Both the position numbers and the translations under genes were made by a program. A stretch of DNA of 64,000 nucleotides from Dicyema japonicum. Its lineage: Eukaryota; Dicyemida; Rhombozoa; Dicyemidae. The notes under the pieces are model-generated. The model was not told the origin of the DNA and did not search any database. It saw nothing but the letters and a program-made list of their open reading frames with translations. Shown piece by piece: positions 1-10,960 of this stretch (within the stretch, counting starts at the first letter, position 1; each line of letters starts with the position of its first letter). The DNA is taken from NCBI GenBank assembly GCA_011109175.1, contig RDEW01000009.1, positions 67,735 to 131,734 of the forward strand, read 5' to 3'.

Positions 1-180
1 TTAATAAAAATATTAATTTATTTAATGGAAAACGAACGGTGTTATCTAAAATGTGTCGGTCCCCGAGAGCAACACCGGGAAAAGATGAGAACATTGCTGA
101 GAGATGCCGGGATCACCTGATGGCGTTTTCCTCTTATTTAGTTTGCCTGGTGATTTTAGGCTTATTAATAATAATAATTT
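1..180 (+). mobile_element. 3' end of a jockey-like LINE (family L-B)
   Basis: A reading frame entering from the left edge ends in LLRDAGIT followed by TGA at 118-120, then a short 3' UTR ending in a run of TAA/ATA units near 165-178. The same C-terminal residues and the same GCCGGGATCACCTGA stretch close the LINE copies near 34848 and 44757. It is therefore the extreme 3' end of an element whose body lies outside the window. Short AT-rich microsatellite tails are usual for target-primed non-LTR retrotransposons. The coding part here is too short to place the clade on its own; the assignment rests on the shared 3' end with the reverse transcriptase copy at 43409-44826. Confidence 0.65.
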
Positions 181-580
181 TGATTTACTTTAACCCCAAG
201 CCTACAGGCCAGAGCATCCCTGTCGCTCTCTATGCAAAACCCCAAAAAAAGAAAAATTATTATGACAACCTGCCTTGAATGCTATCATCCATCCTTTACA
301 GCCACAATGACCGGAGTCGTCTAAAACAGATACACGGTTTTTTGTCCTGCAATGGAACAATCAAAATCTTCTTTTCCGAGGGACATTCGGGTAAACCTGA
401 CTCGTCTATGATGTGGGCACCACCCCCTCTCTACCGATGTACGATTTCCGTGATAATCATCGTCTAAGTTCCTTCAAATTTAACTCGGGAGAGAATCAAA
501 TCAAGTAATATATCGTACTCAATATCTCCGAGTGAGTCATTTCATATATAACACGAAAAGAGAAATGGAGGATGAATCCT
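181..580. other. unassigned stretch
   Basis: I see no convincing gene or repeat here. Open frames are short and have no recognisable motif. Confidence 0.4.
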
Positions 581-812
581 TCATGAAGCTAAGTAACATT
601 TACTGGAAAAATTAGTCACGTGTTTACATTGAAAGAAACTGACTACTACGCCGACAAGACAAGTTGCTCCCAGTAATCCTCCACATAGAGTCTTGGTGAA
701 CCAAGGAAAGGAGATTTTCGCAACCCAAAATGCTATTATGTCAACACCGTATGCGACGAGTCCAACTCTGGCAGTCTTGGAAGCAACGATTCCATGACGT
801 TTACCTCAGCGG
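581..812 (-). CDS. hydrophobic open frame, unidentified
   Basis: On the minus strand a frame open from about 812 to a TGA at 581-583 encodes roughly 75 residues. It has two hydrophobic, membrane-segment-like stretches: one around VGLVAYGVDIIAFWVAK, one around CGGLLGATCLVGVVVSF. A further stretch (WPYYGNKILGRG) is readable just upstream in another frame, so a small intron or a frameshift may separate two exons. It lies on the same strand as the PET117-like gene at 1036-1203, about 220 bp downstream of it. The composition suggests a small integral membrane protein, but I do not recognise the family and see no start codon in good context. It could also be a chance frame. Confidence 0.3.
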
Positions 813-1035
813 GTCCGCGCCCTAATATTTTATTGCCGTAGTAAGGCCATGTATGCAACCAGTAGACACCAAGTGTAAATTTTTACGAAAAAAAATACTA
901 CGGAAGTAAATAGTGGCCGATTAAATAATATAAATTTAATTTAATAGTATCAATTAATTTATTTATAAGTAAGATAGTCACGTGTCCGACAATTCATAGA
1001 GGCAAATCACACACAAGCACCTTTATCCACAGTGA

Positions 1036-1203
1036 TTAGTTATTTTCTTTAGCCATTTTTTTTCTTTTAATTCGGTCATATTCCTTGTATAATCCCTGTC
1101 TCATATAATAACGATCTGAATTTTGCTTGTATAACACAAAGAAACCAGTCCCAAACATAAACACGAAGGAAGAGACAAATATAGCCTTTGGAATATTAGA
1201 CAT
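1036..1203 (-). CDS. PET117: PET117-like cytochrome c oxidase assembly protein
   Basis: A 55-residue protein. In PET117 a short N-terminal transmembrane anchor is followed by a charged helix containing the block R(D/Q)G(V/L)..(D/E)..R; the protein sits in the mitochondrial inner membrane and works with Cox15 in heme A synthesis for cytochrome c oxidase. Here the order is MSNIPKAIF, a hydrophobic segment at about residues 7-25, then YKQNSDRYYMRQGLYKEYDR and a lysine-rich tail. The start at 1203 was preferred to the longer frame because MSN(I/x)PK matches the MSR.SK start of the family. The protein is shorter than the roughly 80 residues of animal PET117: the usual C-terminal helix is missing, so the 3' end may be truncated or lie in a further exon. 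The match is by pattern only. A chance short frame is the alternative. Confidence 0.5.
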   Translation of the reverse strand: MSNIPKAIFVSSFVFMFGTGFFVLYKQNSDRYYMRQGLYKEYDRIKRKKMAKENN

Positions 1204-2451
1204 TAACAAAACAAGGGTTAACCACGTCAATAGTTCAATGAACTATTTAAAATTAAAAAGAAGTATTAATTTTTATTTTCTAATTAGAATTATAAATTTA
1301 AAAAGAAAATAGCTGGTGCACTACCACTTTTCAGGAGTAATCTTGAGTTTTTTTAATTAAATAAATAATCAGCGTGTTTATTATTAGTCTTTTGTGCAAG
1401 AGGGCCATGTGCGTCAAGGAGGATGCCACTCAGTCTTTCTTTTATACACTAATCCAAGACCACTGTTAAAATCCCAGAACTAAGTGATCCCAACACGCTC
1501 CAACAGTGCTTTCAGCTTAACACAGCGATACTCTGTTGAGCTTACAAGCATATAGTGGACGATGAACTAGAACGGATATAATGCACCCTTTATCTGTGTT
1601 AGTGACTCCAGAGACGTCAGTGGTGGGAATTTTTTTCGGGAAACCTACTTTTCGTCACTCTGTATGCTCTTTTCTGTGTGGCCGCGATCTTCTCGGAATT
1701 GGTCCAAGAGATGAAGGCCCAAGTAAGCTCATGGATCCAGATCACGTGAGTCCATGAAACGTATTTTGCATAAGTCATCATGACGTTGTTTTCATAAATA
1801 TGTTGAACATTAAAGTAAATTAGGGTGTGTCCTAGAGAAACCATTTGGAGGAAGTCGTGATGCCAATCTTCAAGTTTCCTCCGACCAATAGGAAAGTTAG
1901 CCAGAGTATAAGGTTTCAAGGGATTTTGGATTGGAATAATTTCCAAGTTAGGTTTCTCCTAGTAACAAATTTGAACAGTTATGAATATCCGCAGAACAGA
2001 GGACAGCCTTCATATTCTGGGTTTGTTTGAGAAGCCTGTTTGCTATATTTTTACTACGGCATTTTCTGTGAAATATGCAGGTTTTATTTCCTTCTTCGGG
2101 TTTTTTTCGAAAGATGACAGGACGATTACCTTGATGATCTATGTGGGGGATTTTAATATAAAATTTGTCCACGTGTTTAAATCTTTATGTTGTAATCTTT
2201 TCATGCGTATTTTCGTCAATTTTCGAAACGTGTCTAATAAAACGTACTTTATCCAACTGCACACATTGTTTATTAAAAACCGCAAATATTTGGAAATAAA
2301 TTTTATTTTTAATTATTCCAGTAACACAAGAAAAAGTTATCTGTGAGCAACCAATTATGTCTATCAATTTCCCCCGGTCTCATTTGAGAAAATACAACTC
2401 TTTCAAAGCACATGTTTATCATAAACACAGTTGAAGATACTCCAACAAAGA
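1204..2451. other. unassigned stretch with a diffuse repeat
   Basis: I find no supported gene. About 100 bp at 1645-1760 resembles 18710-18800: both read roughly TTTTCTGTGTGGCCGCGA, then TTGGTCCAAGAGATG, then GTAAGCT. This suggests a shared but unidentified dispersed sequence. The remaining short frames lack motifs. Confidence 0.3.
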
Positions 2452-2656
2452 TTGATTCAGCTGAATGGAAGGAGGAGAGACACTGGTTCTCTATGATGCA
2501 GATCTGACAATGGGTACCTCCTGACATAGGTGGATCACATTCACCACCCTTGTTGATTCAGCTGAATGGAAGGGGGAGAGACACTGGTTCTCTATGATGC
2601 AGATCTGACAATGGGTACCTCCTGACATAGGTGGATCACATTCACCACCCTTGTTG
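2452..2656. repeat. 101-bp tandem duplication
   Basis: Two direct copies with a 101-bp period (2452-2552 and 2553-2653, plus three shared bases) are almost identical, one visible difference being GGAGG versus GGGGG. The near identity implies a recent event. The unit resembles the cysteine-bearing segment next to the L-C elements at 58605-58760 and 61940-62130: it shares TGCAGATCTGACAATGGG-like and AGGTGGATCACAT-like blocks, so it is probably a piece of that family that later duplicated in place. Confidence 0.85.
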
Positions 2657-3656
2657 AACTAAGAAGGGAACAGAGAATAGGAAAATAACGTAACTAAGCA
2701 TTTTTCATTATAGCATCGTTCATCGGACCGAAAAACAGTAGTTTGGAGAACTTGGAGAATAAAGAAACCAATTACAGGAGGGTGTGTGATTCTGAAAAGA
2801 ATGACGAAGCACGTCAGTCGATCAGTCAATGGAAGAATACGAATGATTAACTACTTTTCCAGACACATACAGATCAGTCCAAATTCCAGGAATCTCGCTG
2901 CTGTCCATTCGGTGGAGGATTCACGCATCTCTATGCTTCTGGGTTGACGAGTGACGCCGTCATCAGTGTTTCATTACTGCAGAACTGCATTGTCTTATAA
3001 GGCATACACTAAAGAAGAGGTAAAGAGCATTGCCTTGGAATAATTTCTTCGATTAGTTAGCACGACTGTTTTTACTTCTTAAATAAAGTGGAGTTCTGCC
3101 TAAGCTGAGGTTAAATAATGGAGACATTACTACGCCTTGGCGGCAAGACTGTTTAGACGGTTCATTTTCAAAAATAGCATAGTTTTGAAACCATGGGGCG
3201 TAGTTGGTTTGTAAAACATTATTGGTTTAAATTATGTAAATAATTATAGTGGTTCTGCCAATAATTGAAAGTACGGACGGTCAGTGCATTGATTCCGGTT
3301 TAATAAGGTCAATTATATAAAATCGTTACAGTCTATCAGAAATCGATAAATACAAAATTATCTTATTTAGCCTATAAATTTGTTAAAATGAAAGTCCTTG
3401 AATATCCTCGTAATTGACAGTGTTCGAAAAATTTCTTTGAACAATAATCTTGATTAAAAAGATTGTAAAATTGAAAATACAAGACCCAATTCCGATTTGT
3501 GGAAAATGTATAAAATTCATAGCTTCTTCTCCCATGTGCCTTTTCTCACTCACTTCGGTGTATAGTTGACCCTTGTTTTCATAACTTATTTAATCAGAAG
3601 TCAGTCACGCTGATGCAATAACGTTATAAATATGCGATGGCGCCAGCTTGGCGAAA
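2657..3656. other. mostly unassigned; holds a decayed copy of repeat X
   Basis: At 3003-3105 there is a diverged copy of the repeat seen at 33733-33860 and 45148-45300. Shared blocks are AAGAGCATT, CCTTGG, CGATTAGTTA, TACTT.TTAAATAAAGTG and GTTCTGC. I see nothing else I can support. Confidence 0.4.
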
Positions 3657-3920
3657 ATGGATAGAGTGGGCTGATTTATAACTTTGTAGAGTAATTTGAG
3701 AAATCCGGGAGAAGGGCATTTGCATTTTTTCGAGAAGACATACTTCGAACTTTCCCCAACCACCTTAAATCCCAACTACCCCGAGAAGGAGAGCAATCCA
3801 TATTTGGAAGTCCCCAAGGAGTTAGTTGAAATGTTCACAAACAGGTCACATTTGATATCATTTGTAGGTTCTACGCCAACCCTGATTTTAGACTTTGATC
3901 GATTTAATAATTTTGATTAG
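3657..3920 (+). CDS. unidentified small gene, copy 1 (24-nt intron)
   Basis: ATG GAT AGA is followed by a 24-nt GT...AG intron (3666-3689), then an exon beginning SNLRNPGEGHLHFFEKTYF and running through PKELVEMFTNRSHLI. The frame ends with TAG at 3918-3920 after SHLISFV...DFDRFNNFD; a second 24-nt GT...AG segment at about 3868-3891 is in frame and may or may not be spliced. A second copy at 18012-18254 has the same start, the same intron position and almost the same protein. Nearly all nucleotide differences between the copies are at silent third positions, which is good evidence that this is, or recently was, a translated exon. I do not recognise the family. The protein would be about 70 residues, or the 5' part of a larger gene. 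Confidence 0.6.
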
Positions 3921-4425
3921 CCTGACTAATAAATATTGTGTTTAATAATAATCCGTTAACCGCAATTTTGGCTGCGAGCATTTCATGGCTGACGAAGCCT
4001 CTCATGCTTTCGTGGCACCTCACGAGTGTCCCCAAAACTCGTAGGAAAGTCGTATTTGAGTATACATTTCTTTCGAAAGCGAATATAACTTTTATGGGAC
4101 TCGAAGGCGTTTTGATTTTTCTTCCGGATTCCAATGTAAATGTTTGGAATAAAAAGTATTCTGTCTGGGGGAGATATGGGTAACTAGATGTCGCGAATCG
4201 GAGTTTACTGGCTCATTCGTATGCAGCATAATAAAATTATCTTCAAGTTCAAGTTTTCTCAATCTCCTACCTAGGCAGTAAATCACTCTCAATTATGGAC
4301 TCCTTAGTATTTGAAGATACAAGTAAATGCAAAAGAGTCGCACAGTCGGGTAAACGTAAACTGCTATTATTTGTAGAAATTGGGTTTTTTGTGAATAATT
4401 AATACAATTAAGTTATCAACAAAGG
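3921..4425. other. unassigned stretch
   Basis: Overlapping frames of about 70-80 codons occur on both strands with no motif I recognise. Confidence 0.3.
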
Positions 4426-4720
4426 TGGGCTTACTTGCCTTCTGGAACACGTCGGTCTTGACAGAGGTGATAACAAAAGGTCGGATGGCGTAACGACTAT
4501 GCTATGGAACCAAGGGAGGTGTCTTGACTGGGATTCACGTGCACAGACACTTTCTCTAATAGGAATTTACTCAAGTCATCAATGCACATGGGTCCTGTAG
4601 TGAGCACTGAGAGCCTAGAATGACACAATGACTCTTCAAGAACATTGGGATCGCAATTATAAGAGGTAACTCTTATTGCGTGCCCAATGCCTGTATGCCA
4701 CAATGTAACCTCGCCTTAAC
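4426..4720 (+). mobile_element. decayed C-terminal fragment of the RLE retrotransposon family L-D
   Basis: Plus-strand translation gives GLDRGDNKRSDGVTTM followed by WNQGRCLDWDS. This lines up with the nuclease core of the L-D protein at 40380-43325 (GLSRNDGKRPDGMTTF, then ANGRNLIWDAT). Near 4650-4690 the frame reads IGIAIIRGNS, matching ISLAIVRGNS at the L-D C-terminus. The proline of the P-D motif is serine here, and the middle is deleted or out of frame. The piece covers only the last part of the element, as expected for a 5'-truncated and eroded insertion. Confidence 0.7.
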
Positions 4721-4965
4721 AACTAACTTTTCTGGTTTCATAAAAATCGCCACAAATGTCAATAAAACGTTCAGTAATATTCACTAAAAACAAAAAATTA
4801 AAGTGATTATCCTTAATATAAATTTTTTACCAATAGAGCACCTAGTACTCCACTTATAAATTTCTTAAAGTAAAAGGGGGGAGAGGGATAAATATCCATA
4901 GTCCTCCATTTAGTTCATTCGCAAATTTATTCTCAAAAAGGAGGGAGATACTTCCGCTTCAGTAG

Positions 4966-5279
4966 ACCATTAGTCTTCCAAAATAAATCCTTTTATCATT
5001 GAGAACATATGAGTAGTGAGCATGTATTATTCAATGTAGCCAAATGTTTGAGATGGACAATAATTGATGACACGTGTAATTGGTGTATCCTAAACGCCAT
5101 CATCAGAATGATTCTGGAGCAAACCATTAGTCTTCCAAAATAAATCTTTTTATCATTGAGAACATATGAGTAGTGAGCATGTATTATTCAATGTAGCCAA
5201 ATGTTTGAGATGGACAATAATTGATGACACGTGTAGTTGGTGTATCCTAAACGCCATCATCAGAATGATTCTGGAGCAA
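4966..5279. repeat. 157-bp tandem duplication
   Basis: Two direct copies with a 157-bp period (4966-5122 and 5123-5279) differ at only about two positions (AATCC/AATCT and GTAATT/GTAGTT). The unit is non-coding. The near identity indicates a recent tandem duplication or an assembly duplication. Confidence 0.9.
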
Positions 5280-5439
5280 CACGAGGCCGTTTGATTTAGG
5301 ATACTTTTATTACTTCGGCACTCAAAGTCATCACAAAAGGTATAACCATATATAAACACGTGACAAATTATTTTTCAGAAATCAATATAATAAAATGCTA
5401 AATTTATGTGAGTCCAATTTTTAGGTGAAAAAAATAGCT

Positions 5440-6050
5440 TTGGTGTGAATTCAAAAACAGAGACACTGTGGAACCAAGCGCTGAGTTAGAAGAATTCGAA
5501 TTAGTGAACTAGAGTAAAGAGCTTCATTTCTAAGATTAAATCAAGGTTGGATACCGGTCTTAGATTTAAAGTGTTGAAGAATTAATTTTGCTTCTTTGTG
5601 GTGGCGAAATTGCCAAAAAGTTTTACGAAAATTTTTTAAGAACCAGCAAGATATCTTTAAATTAAATTAAATTCATTTTTTTTGCAAATTTATTTTTATA
5701 AATAATATTAAAAATTGTTAATAACTAATATTAAAAAATATGTTTGGTGCCGATTCACGTCAAAATAACAATATTTCCCGCCGGCGGCTTTGTCCTCGTA
5801 ACTGAGGATGTTAAAGTCGGCGTACATTAATTGTTCATGTACTTACATGAACGGACATTATTACTGACATTATCTACATAAACTCATCAGGCATTAGTGA
5901 CAAGCTGATATTCGTTAGGAATAAGGGAGCATCAGACGCATTATTTTCTGACTCCAATTCACTTCAACCTAAAATTGGGGAAACTAAGTTAAGAATTGTA
6001 TCTAGTGCTTGCAGAAAAATCAATATACGACAATTATCAAATAATTTAAT
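5440..6050. repeat. dispersed repeat Y, copy 1
   Basis: This segment pairs with 15100-15640. The best conserved core (5795-5850 versus 15383-15440) reads GTTGTCCTCGTAAC.GAGG, then ATGTTAAAGTCGGC.TACAT, followed by TTCATGTAC and ATGAACG, then GGAGCATCAGACGCAT. Both copies are preceded by very AT-rich DNA. In the second copy the core lies in an open frame encoding VVLVTEDVKVG. In this copy the same frame is open over VLVTEDVKVGVH and then stops. Order and spacing are conserved, so the unit is a duplicated segment or a low-copy repeat. I cannot assign it to a family. Confidence 0.6.
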
Positions 6051-7395
6051 GACCCTGGATATACCTCGAAGGAGTTGAGTTAATCAACATCTATTAAGAA
6101 ATTTCGGAGTGAGACGCATTTTTTCATAAACCTCATCGTGGGAAATTCATAATGGAGTTGAAAAGATAGATATACTTCTCCGATGTCTGGGAGACACAGA
6201 AAATGTTATAAGACAGGTAAATCCTTTGAAGTCTTTTAGGATTTCATTAAGGCACAAAGCTAAGGGGATTAAGTTAACCATGGAAAATTCAAGAATGGCT
6301 TATCCTCATAGAGTTTGATTTCACTGAAGTGCACTTCTCAAATGTGTTAAGAAGTTAGTTCTTATGACGATTATTTCTCCCTGTCAGTGCCATTTTTCAA
6401 CCTGACTTCCTAATCAATAGATTTTCCACAACGCACTTGACAACTACATCGCAGTTTATCATAAACGGCTTTTAGGTTCCATATGCGTACAGCGTTGATT
6501 TCCAGAGCTGTTCAAAAGGCGTTCGAACCTGTCCTTACAAAAAATCAAAAAATATTTCAAATCTTAAAGTAATTCTGATTTTTTTTGAATTTTCGCACAA
6601 AGTCTCCAAAATCAGCCCAAAAGTGAAGAAATTAGCGATCAAACCGACGGGGACTGAGAGGTAGAATCCAAAGCATATGGCTAGTCCGTCAGCCAACATC
6701 TGCAGTCAATCACCACAGACAATTGCTGCAAATACAGTTGACCGTCTAAATAATTGAAGTTGGAATAAATTGAAGAACTAAAGTGCGACCCAAATGCATC
6801 CCAGCCACGCAAAGAGATTTTAGAAATATTCTCAGGAATCTTCGTCAGGATATCTTCAAACAGGTAGTAGAAGAAAACTCCTTCTACTTTCATCAAGTCA
6901 TGACTACAGGAAAGGTATGATGAAAAAGGAAGCCCACGACACCGCAGATATCTCCCCTTCGAAATTCNCACGACACCGCAGATATCTCCCCTTCGAAATT
7001 CCAAGCCGAAAACGAATACTGGAGTCATGAAAAACATCGCCACACATGAATTCAAAAATTTGAAGGAATGAGAACTCTCATTTCTAAATGTTCGCTATCA
7101 TGAGTTTTTTACGATCAGTTCTATAATGAGCAGACAATTATCACGAATTCCAATATCAGAGAATTAGCCAGAGCCACGTGGTTAATAATAGAGATCAGAA
7201 ATATTTACTTAACAAGTTCTGTACATTTCAGTCGAAAATGTTACCTCTGGCACGTGGGTTGAACATTTTTTTCAATCTGACTTGTTTTTCTAATCAATCT
7301 GAAGTCAACTGCAAGTCAAAATTTTAAAAATTGAATTTCACAACCTGGGCACAGATTTAGAAAACCTAGGAATTTAAAGGTTATGACTTTATGCC
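6051..7395. other. unassigned stretch with a probable assembly join
   Basis: A 33-bp sequence (6935-6967) is repeated at 6969-7001 with a single N between the copies at 6968. This is the pattern left when two contigs are joined or a small gap is closed. The minus-strand frame at 6681-7055 reads straight through it and should not be trusted. I see nothing else I can support before the MULE element. Confidence 0.6.
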
Positions 7396-9914
7396 GTGTC
7401 CATTCAAAATGGCCTCCATACAAAACGGCCTCCATTCAAAATGGCCTCCATTCAAAATGGCCTCCATTCAAAATGGCCTCCAATTAATTTTTTCAGGTTT
7501 TGGATAAGTTCATCAATAAACATCACGAGATTTTAGCGAAACGACATCTTTAGGTAAAAAAGTCATCTTTTTTAAATCTTATAAAAATTGATTTACCAAG
7601 GTCCTCGACATCTTTAGGTAAAAAAGTCATCTTTTTTAAATCTTATAAAAATTGATTTTAAGGAGTCCTATGGGTGAGCGGAACATTTTACCAAGGTCCT
7701 CGACATCTTTAGGTAAAAAAGTCATCTTTTTTAAATCTTATAAAAATTGATTTTAAGGGATCCTATGGGTGAGCGGAACATTTTACCAAAGTCCTCCAAA
7801 CCCTATGATTTTAAGATACTAATTGACTTTGGAATAAAAATTAATTATTTTTATTAAAACTAAATTTAATAAGTTATTGTCTCTTTTAATTTCTTTTATT
7901 ATAATAAAACTTTTGAATAATTTAATTAATTAATTGATTCACTATTGCATGCCGTTTCTTGTTAACCAAAAGGGAAATAGAAGTTTAGAACATGATGGAA
8001 ATCTTTATCATTTAAAATACAGGAAGGGACATATCACATATTGGAGGTGCTCAGATCGTACTTGTCCTGGATCTGTAAAAACTATTCAATCCTGTGATGA
8101 AGTTTGGAGTCTGAAGCAACATAATCATCTTCCAAGGAGTGAATTTGTCAAGAGAGCCTTAATACGGGAGGACATAAAGCAGAAATCACTCTTATGTGAT
8201 ATGGGTCCTAGACAGATTATTAATAATTCTCTGCTTGGACAAAATTTGACAACTATTGCTTTGACAGGGACTCATTCTTCTCTGGAACAACTGATTAATA
8301 GAACAAGAAAAAGTATCCCACACGAAAGTGATGATTCAGTTCTTAATATTGAGGAGAATTTAATGTATACCTTACGAGGGCATAGATTCTATCAGTTTGG
8401 ACACAGTTTTCGCCAAAATATTGGTATATTAATGATTAACTTATCAGATGTTGAGACAAATATGGTTATTTTTTTTAATTCTGAAATGACGACACCATTA
8501 AAAAATCATAAAATATGGTCTATTGATGGGACTTTTTCTGTCTGCCCTCTTCCTTGGAAGCAATTATTCACAATATCGGTAATAATTAATCACCATGTAA
8601 TTCCAATAATTTTCTGTCTTTTAACATCAAAAACTGAAAATGAATATGACACAATGCTTCAAATAATTAAACGTCTCATTCCGGATTTAGAACCAAGAGT
8701 TATTGTCTCAGATTTTGAAAAAGGAGCAATAAACTCTTTTCAAAAATCATTTCCAAACGCACGGATAAATTGCTGCATGTTCCATCTAGGACAAAATATT
8801 AATAAAAAAATATTGGAACTAGGAATTTTCAACGACATAAATAATGAAGATATAAATAGGTTAAATGTGATTTAAAATTAACGATAGATTTGTAAAACTG
8901 TTGAAATGCCTCTCCTTTATTCCTACACATACTGTAAAGAACACTTTTGATTGGATAGTGTCGAGATCAGATTTTCCTGTGATTCTAACTCCATTATATC
9001 AATATTTCTTGATCAATTATATCGGAAATCAAGAAAATGGATTAATTCCAAGATTTCCAATTAATTATTGGAATAATCTGGATAATCTATATGAGGACTT
9101 ACCTCGGACAAATAACTCCATTGAAGGCTGGCACAACGTTTTTAGAAGTACATTTGGGACACTAAACAAGACGCCAAGAAATTTTGTAAAGAAATTGATA
9201 AAAGAAGAAGGCATAATGATTAAATTCTTAAGATTACAAAATGGAGAAAAAATTCTTAGAAAAACTAAATATATCGCTTTATCTGAGAATATATTGAGAT
9301 TTGTTCAAGAACAAATATTACTTAATATGGATCCGACAGACTATATATTCAATTTAGTAGAATATGTGTTCTATTAACATTTATAATCATTTTCCTTTTT
9401 TTCTTTTGAAAATAAATATTTCATTTTAAACTTATATAAAAATATTAAAAAAGATGACTTTTTTACCTAAAGATGTCGAGGACCTTGGTAAAATGTTCCA
9501 CTTACCCATAGGACCTGTTAAAATCAATTTTTATAAGATTTAAAAAAGATGACTTTTTTACCTAAAGATGTCGAGGACCTTGGTAAATGTTCCACTTACC
9601 CATAGGACCTGTTAAAATCAATTTTTATAAGATTTAAAAAGATGACTTTTTTACCTAAAGATGTCGAGGACCTTGGTAAAATCAATTTTTATAAGATTTA
9701 AAAAGATGACTTTTTTACCTAAAGATGTCGAGGACCTTGGTAAAATATCTCGTGATGTCTATTGATGAACTTATCCAAAACCTGAGAAATTTAATTGGAG
9801 GCCATTTTGAATGGAGGCCATTTTGAATGGAGGCCGTTTTGAATGGAGGCCAGTTTGAATGGAGGCCATTTTGAATGGAGGCCATTTTGAAAGAGGCCAT
9901 TTTGAATGGGAACC
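7396..9914 (+). mobile_element. MULE-type DNA transposon with tandem-repeat ends
   Basis: Direct flanks CTTTATGCC (7387-7395) and CTTTATGCT (9915-9923) form a 9-bp target duplication with one mismatch, the usual length for Mutator-like elements. The left end begins GTGTCCATTCAAAATGG; the right end is the near inverse. Inside each end lie several copies of a 16-bp unit GGCCTCCATTCAAAAT, then three to four copies of a longer unit (up to about 95 bp) containing CTCGACATCTTTAGG and AAAAAGTCATC. These are direct within an end and inverted between ends. A FLYWCH/MULE transposase gene occupies the centre. The element is complete at both ends but its gene is frameshifted. Confidence 0.85.
7949..9377 (+). 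pseudogene. MULE transposase with N-terminal FLYWCH zinc finger (frameshifted)
   Basis: MULE transposases cut and paste Mutator-like elements with a DDE nuclease. The first frame (7949-8875) opens with a FLYWCH-type finger over about residues 1-60: an aromatic/glycine core, YWRCSDRTCPGS, then a closing HNH. It continues into the MULE domain. SIDGTF supplies D193 and VSDFEKGA supplies D255, followed by a C/H-rich stretch (NCCMFHLG). After TAA at 8873-8875 the protein continues in another frame at 8901-9377, where NNSIEGWHNVF carries the likely third acidic residue (codon at 9123). A small insertion near 8862-8885 explains the break. ATG at 7949 was preferred because MPFLVNQKGN starts directly before the FLYWCH core. 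Remnants of the same gene lie at 49057-51345 and 61125-61707. Confidence 0.85.
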
Positions 9915-9923
9915 CTTTATGCT

Positions 9924-10960
9924 GATGTCCCTGGTTTTTCATGGTCAAATTTTCGACGGAAAAATCAAAGAAGTTATCGAGTTCGGTCAAAATTTCGTAT
10001 TTCAAACGCAAAAGCCTTTAAAACTCTCCGATAAGGTCACCTCGAAGCCCATCAAGTTGAGTCACAAAATGTCTCAATTTGTTCAATTTCTTGATTATAA
10101 ACCATTTCCGTACATTCTCGTCAGTTTCGCTGAAAAATGTCTTTTTTTCTGTGCCAGTAGTCATAGTCACGTGTGACTTGTCTACTGGGCCTTTTCGTGA
10201 TCCTTGTTGAGAGCACTTAGTGAAATAGTTAGTAGCGAGCACTTCCCCATTACCATAAGCATATGAATACTTAGGGTTCCGCTTGTGCTGTGCTTTTCAC
10301 TATCCTAGACAAAGTAGATCTGTACCTTCTGTAGAAGGAGATGACTCTACTGGTGTAGCCTATATCGCTCTATTTATGTTGGGGGTAGTTTGCTATTCCT
10401 CGATATAGAGGGGTAAGGCATTGAACAACCGACTGGCATTGAGAAGGGGAATCTAATTGTGTGTAATTAATGACTGAAACAAACATGGTCTTACCTAGGG
10501 CGTTCCAAAATATCAACAGAACCATGTACGGGAAGGTGAGGTACTCGACTAGAAACTCGATGAAGGTTTTTCGGACATGTAATGAGAATAGACATGTAAT
10601 CCTTAGCAAGCGTAATTGTGAATACACTCTTGATTCCATGGAAAAACAGACTTGGACAAAAGATACTCGCTCTCAACACCAACAAGTATGAGGAACACAA
10701 AATCATAAAAAAATTTGACAATTTTATTTTTTATTAAAAATCGTTATTATGTACAATTTTGATGTTGGCAGTCAAAGCAGGTGAAATTTCTGATAACTAT
10801 GCATCGAAAATATGAAGATCTGAATACAAAATGGCCAACAACATACTTGACGGCAGTGGAGCGCTCTATTCAAGTATCTTCTATGTCATCCAATACAGGC
10901 TGGGCTTCTTCTGGAAAATCGTTGTAATCATACAATTGTTTAAAATAAGGGAAAACGTTT
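9924..10960. other. unassigned stretch
   Basis: A plus-strand frame running out of the MULE end to 10176 and a minus-strand frame overlapping it contain no motif and read through transposon repeats, so I do not call them genes. The rest is unassigned. Confidence 0.4.

Noticed and set aside
6681-7055. A 124-codon minus-strand frame
   Set aside because: It reads through an N and a duplicated 33-bp sequence at a probable assembly join.
9715-10176. Overlapping frames of 98 and 105 codons on opposite strands at the MULE right end
   Set aside because: Their N-terminal parts are translations of the 16-bp terminal repeat, and the rest has no motif.
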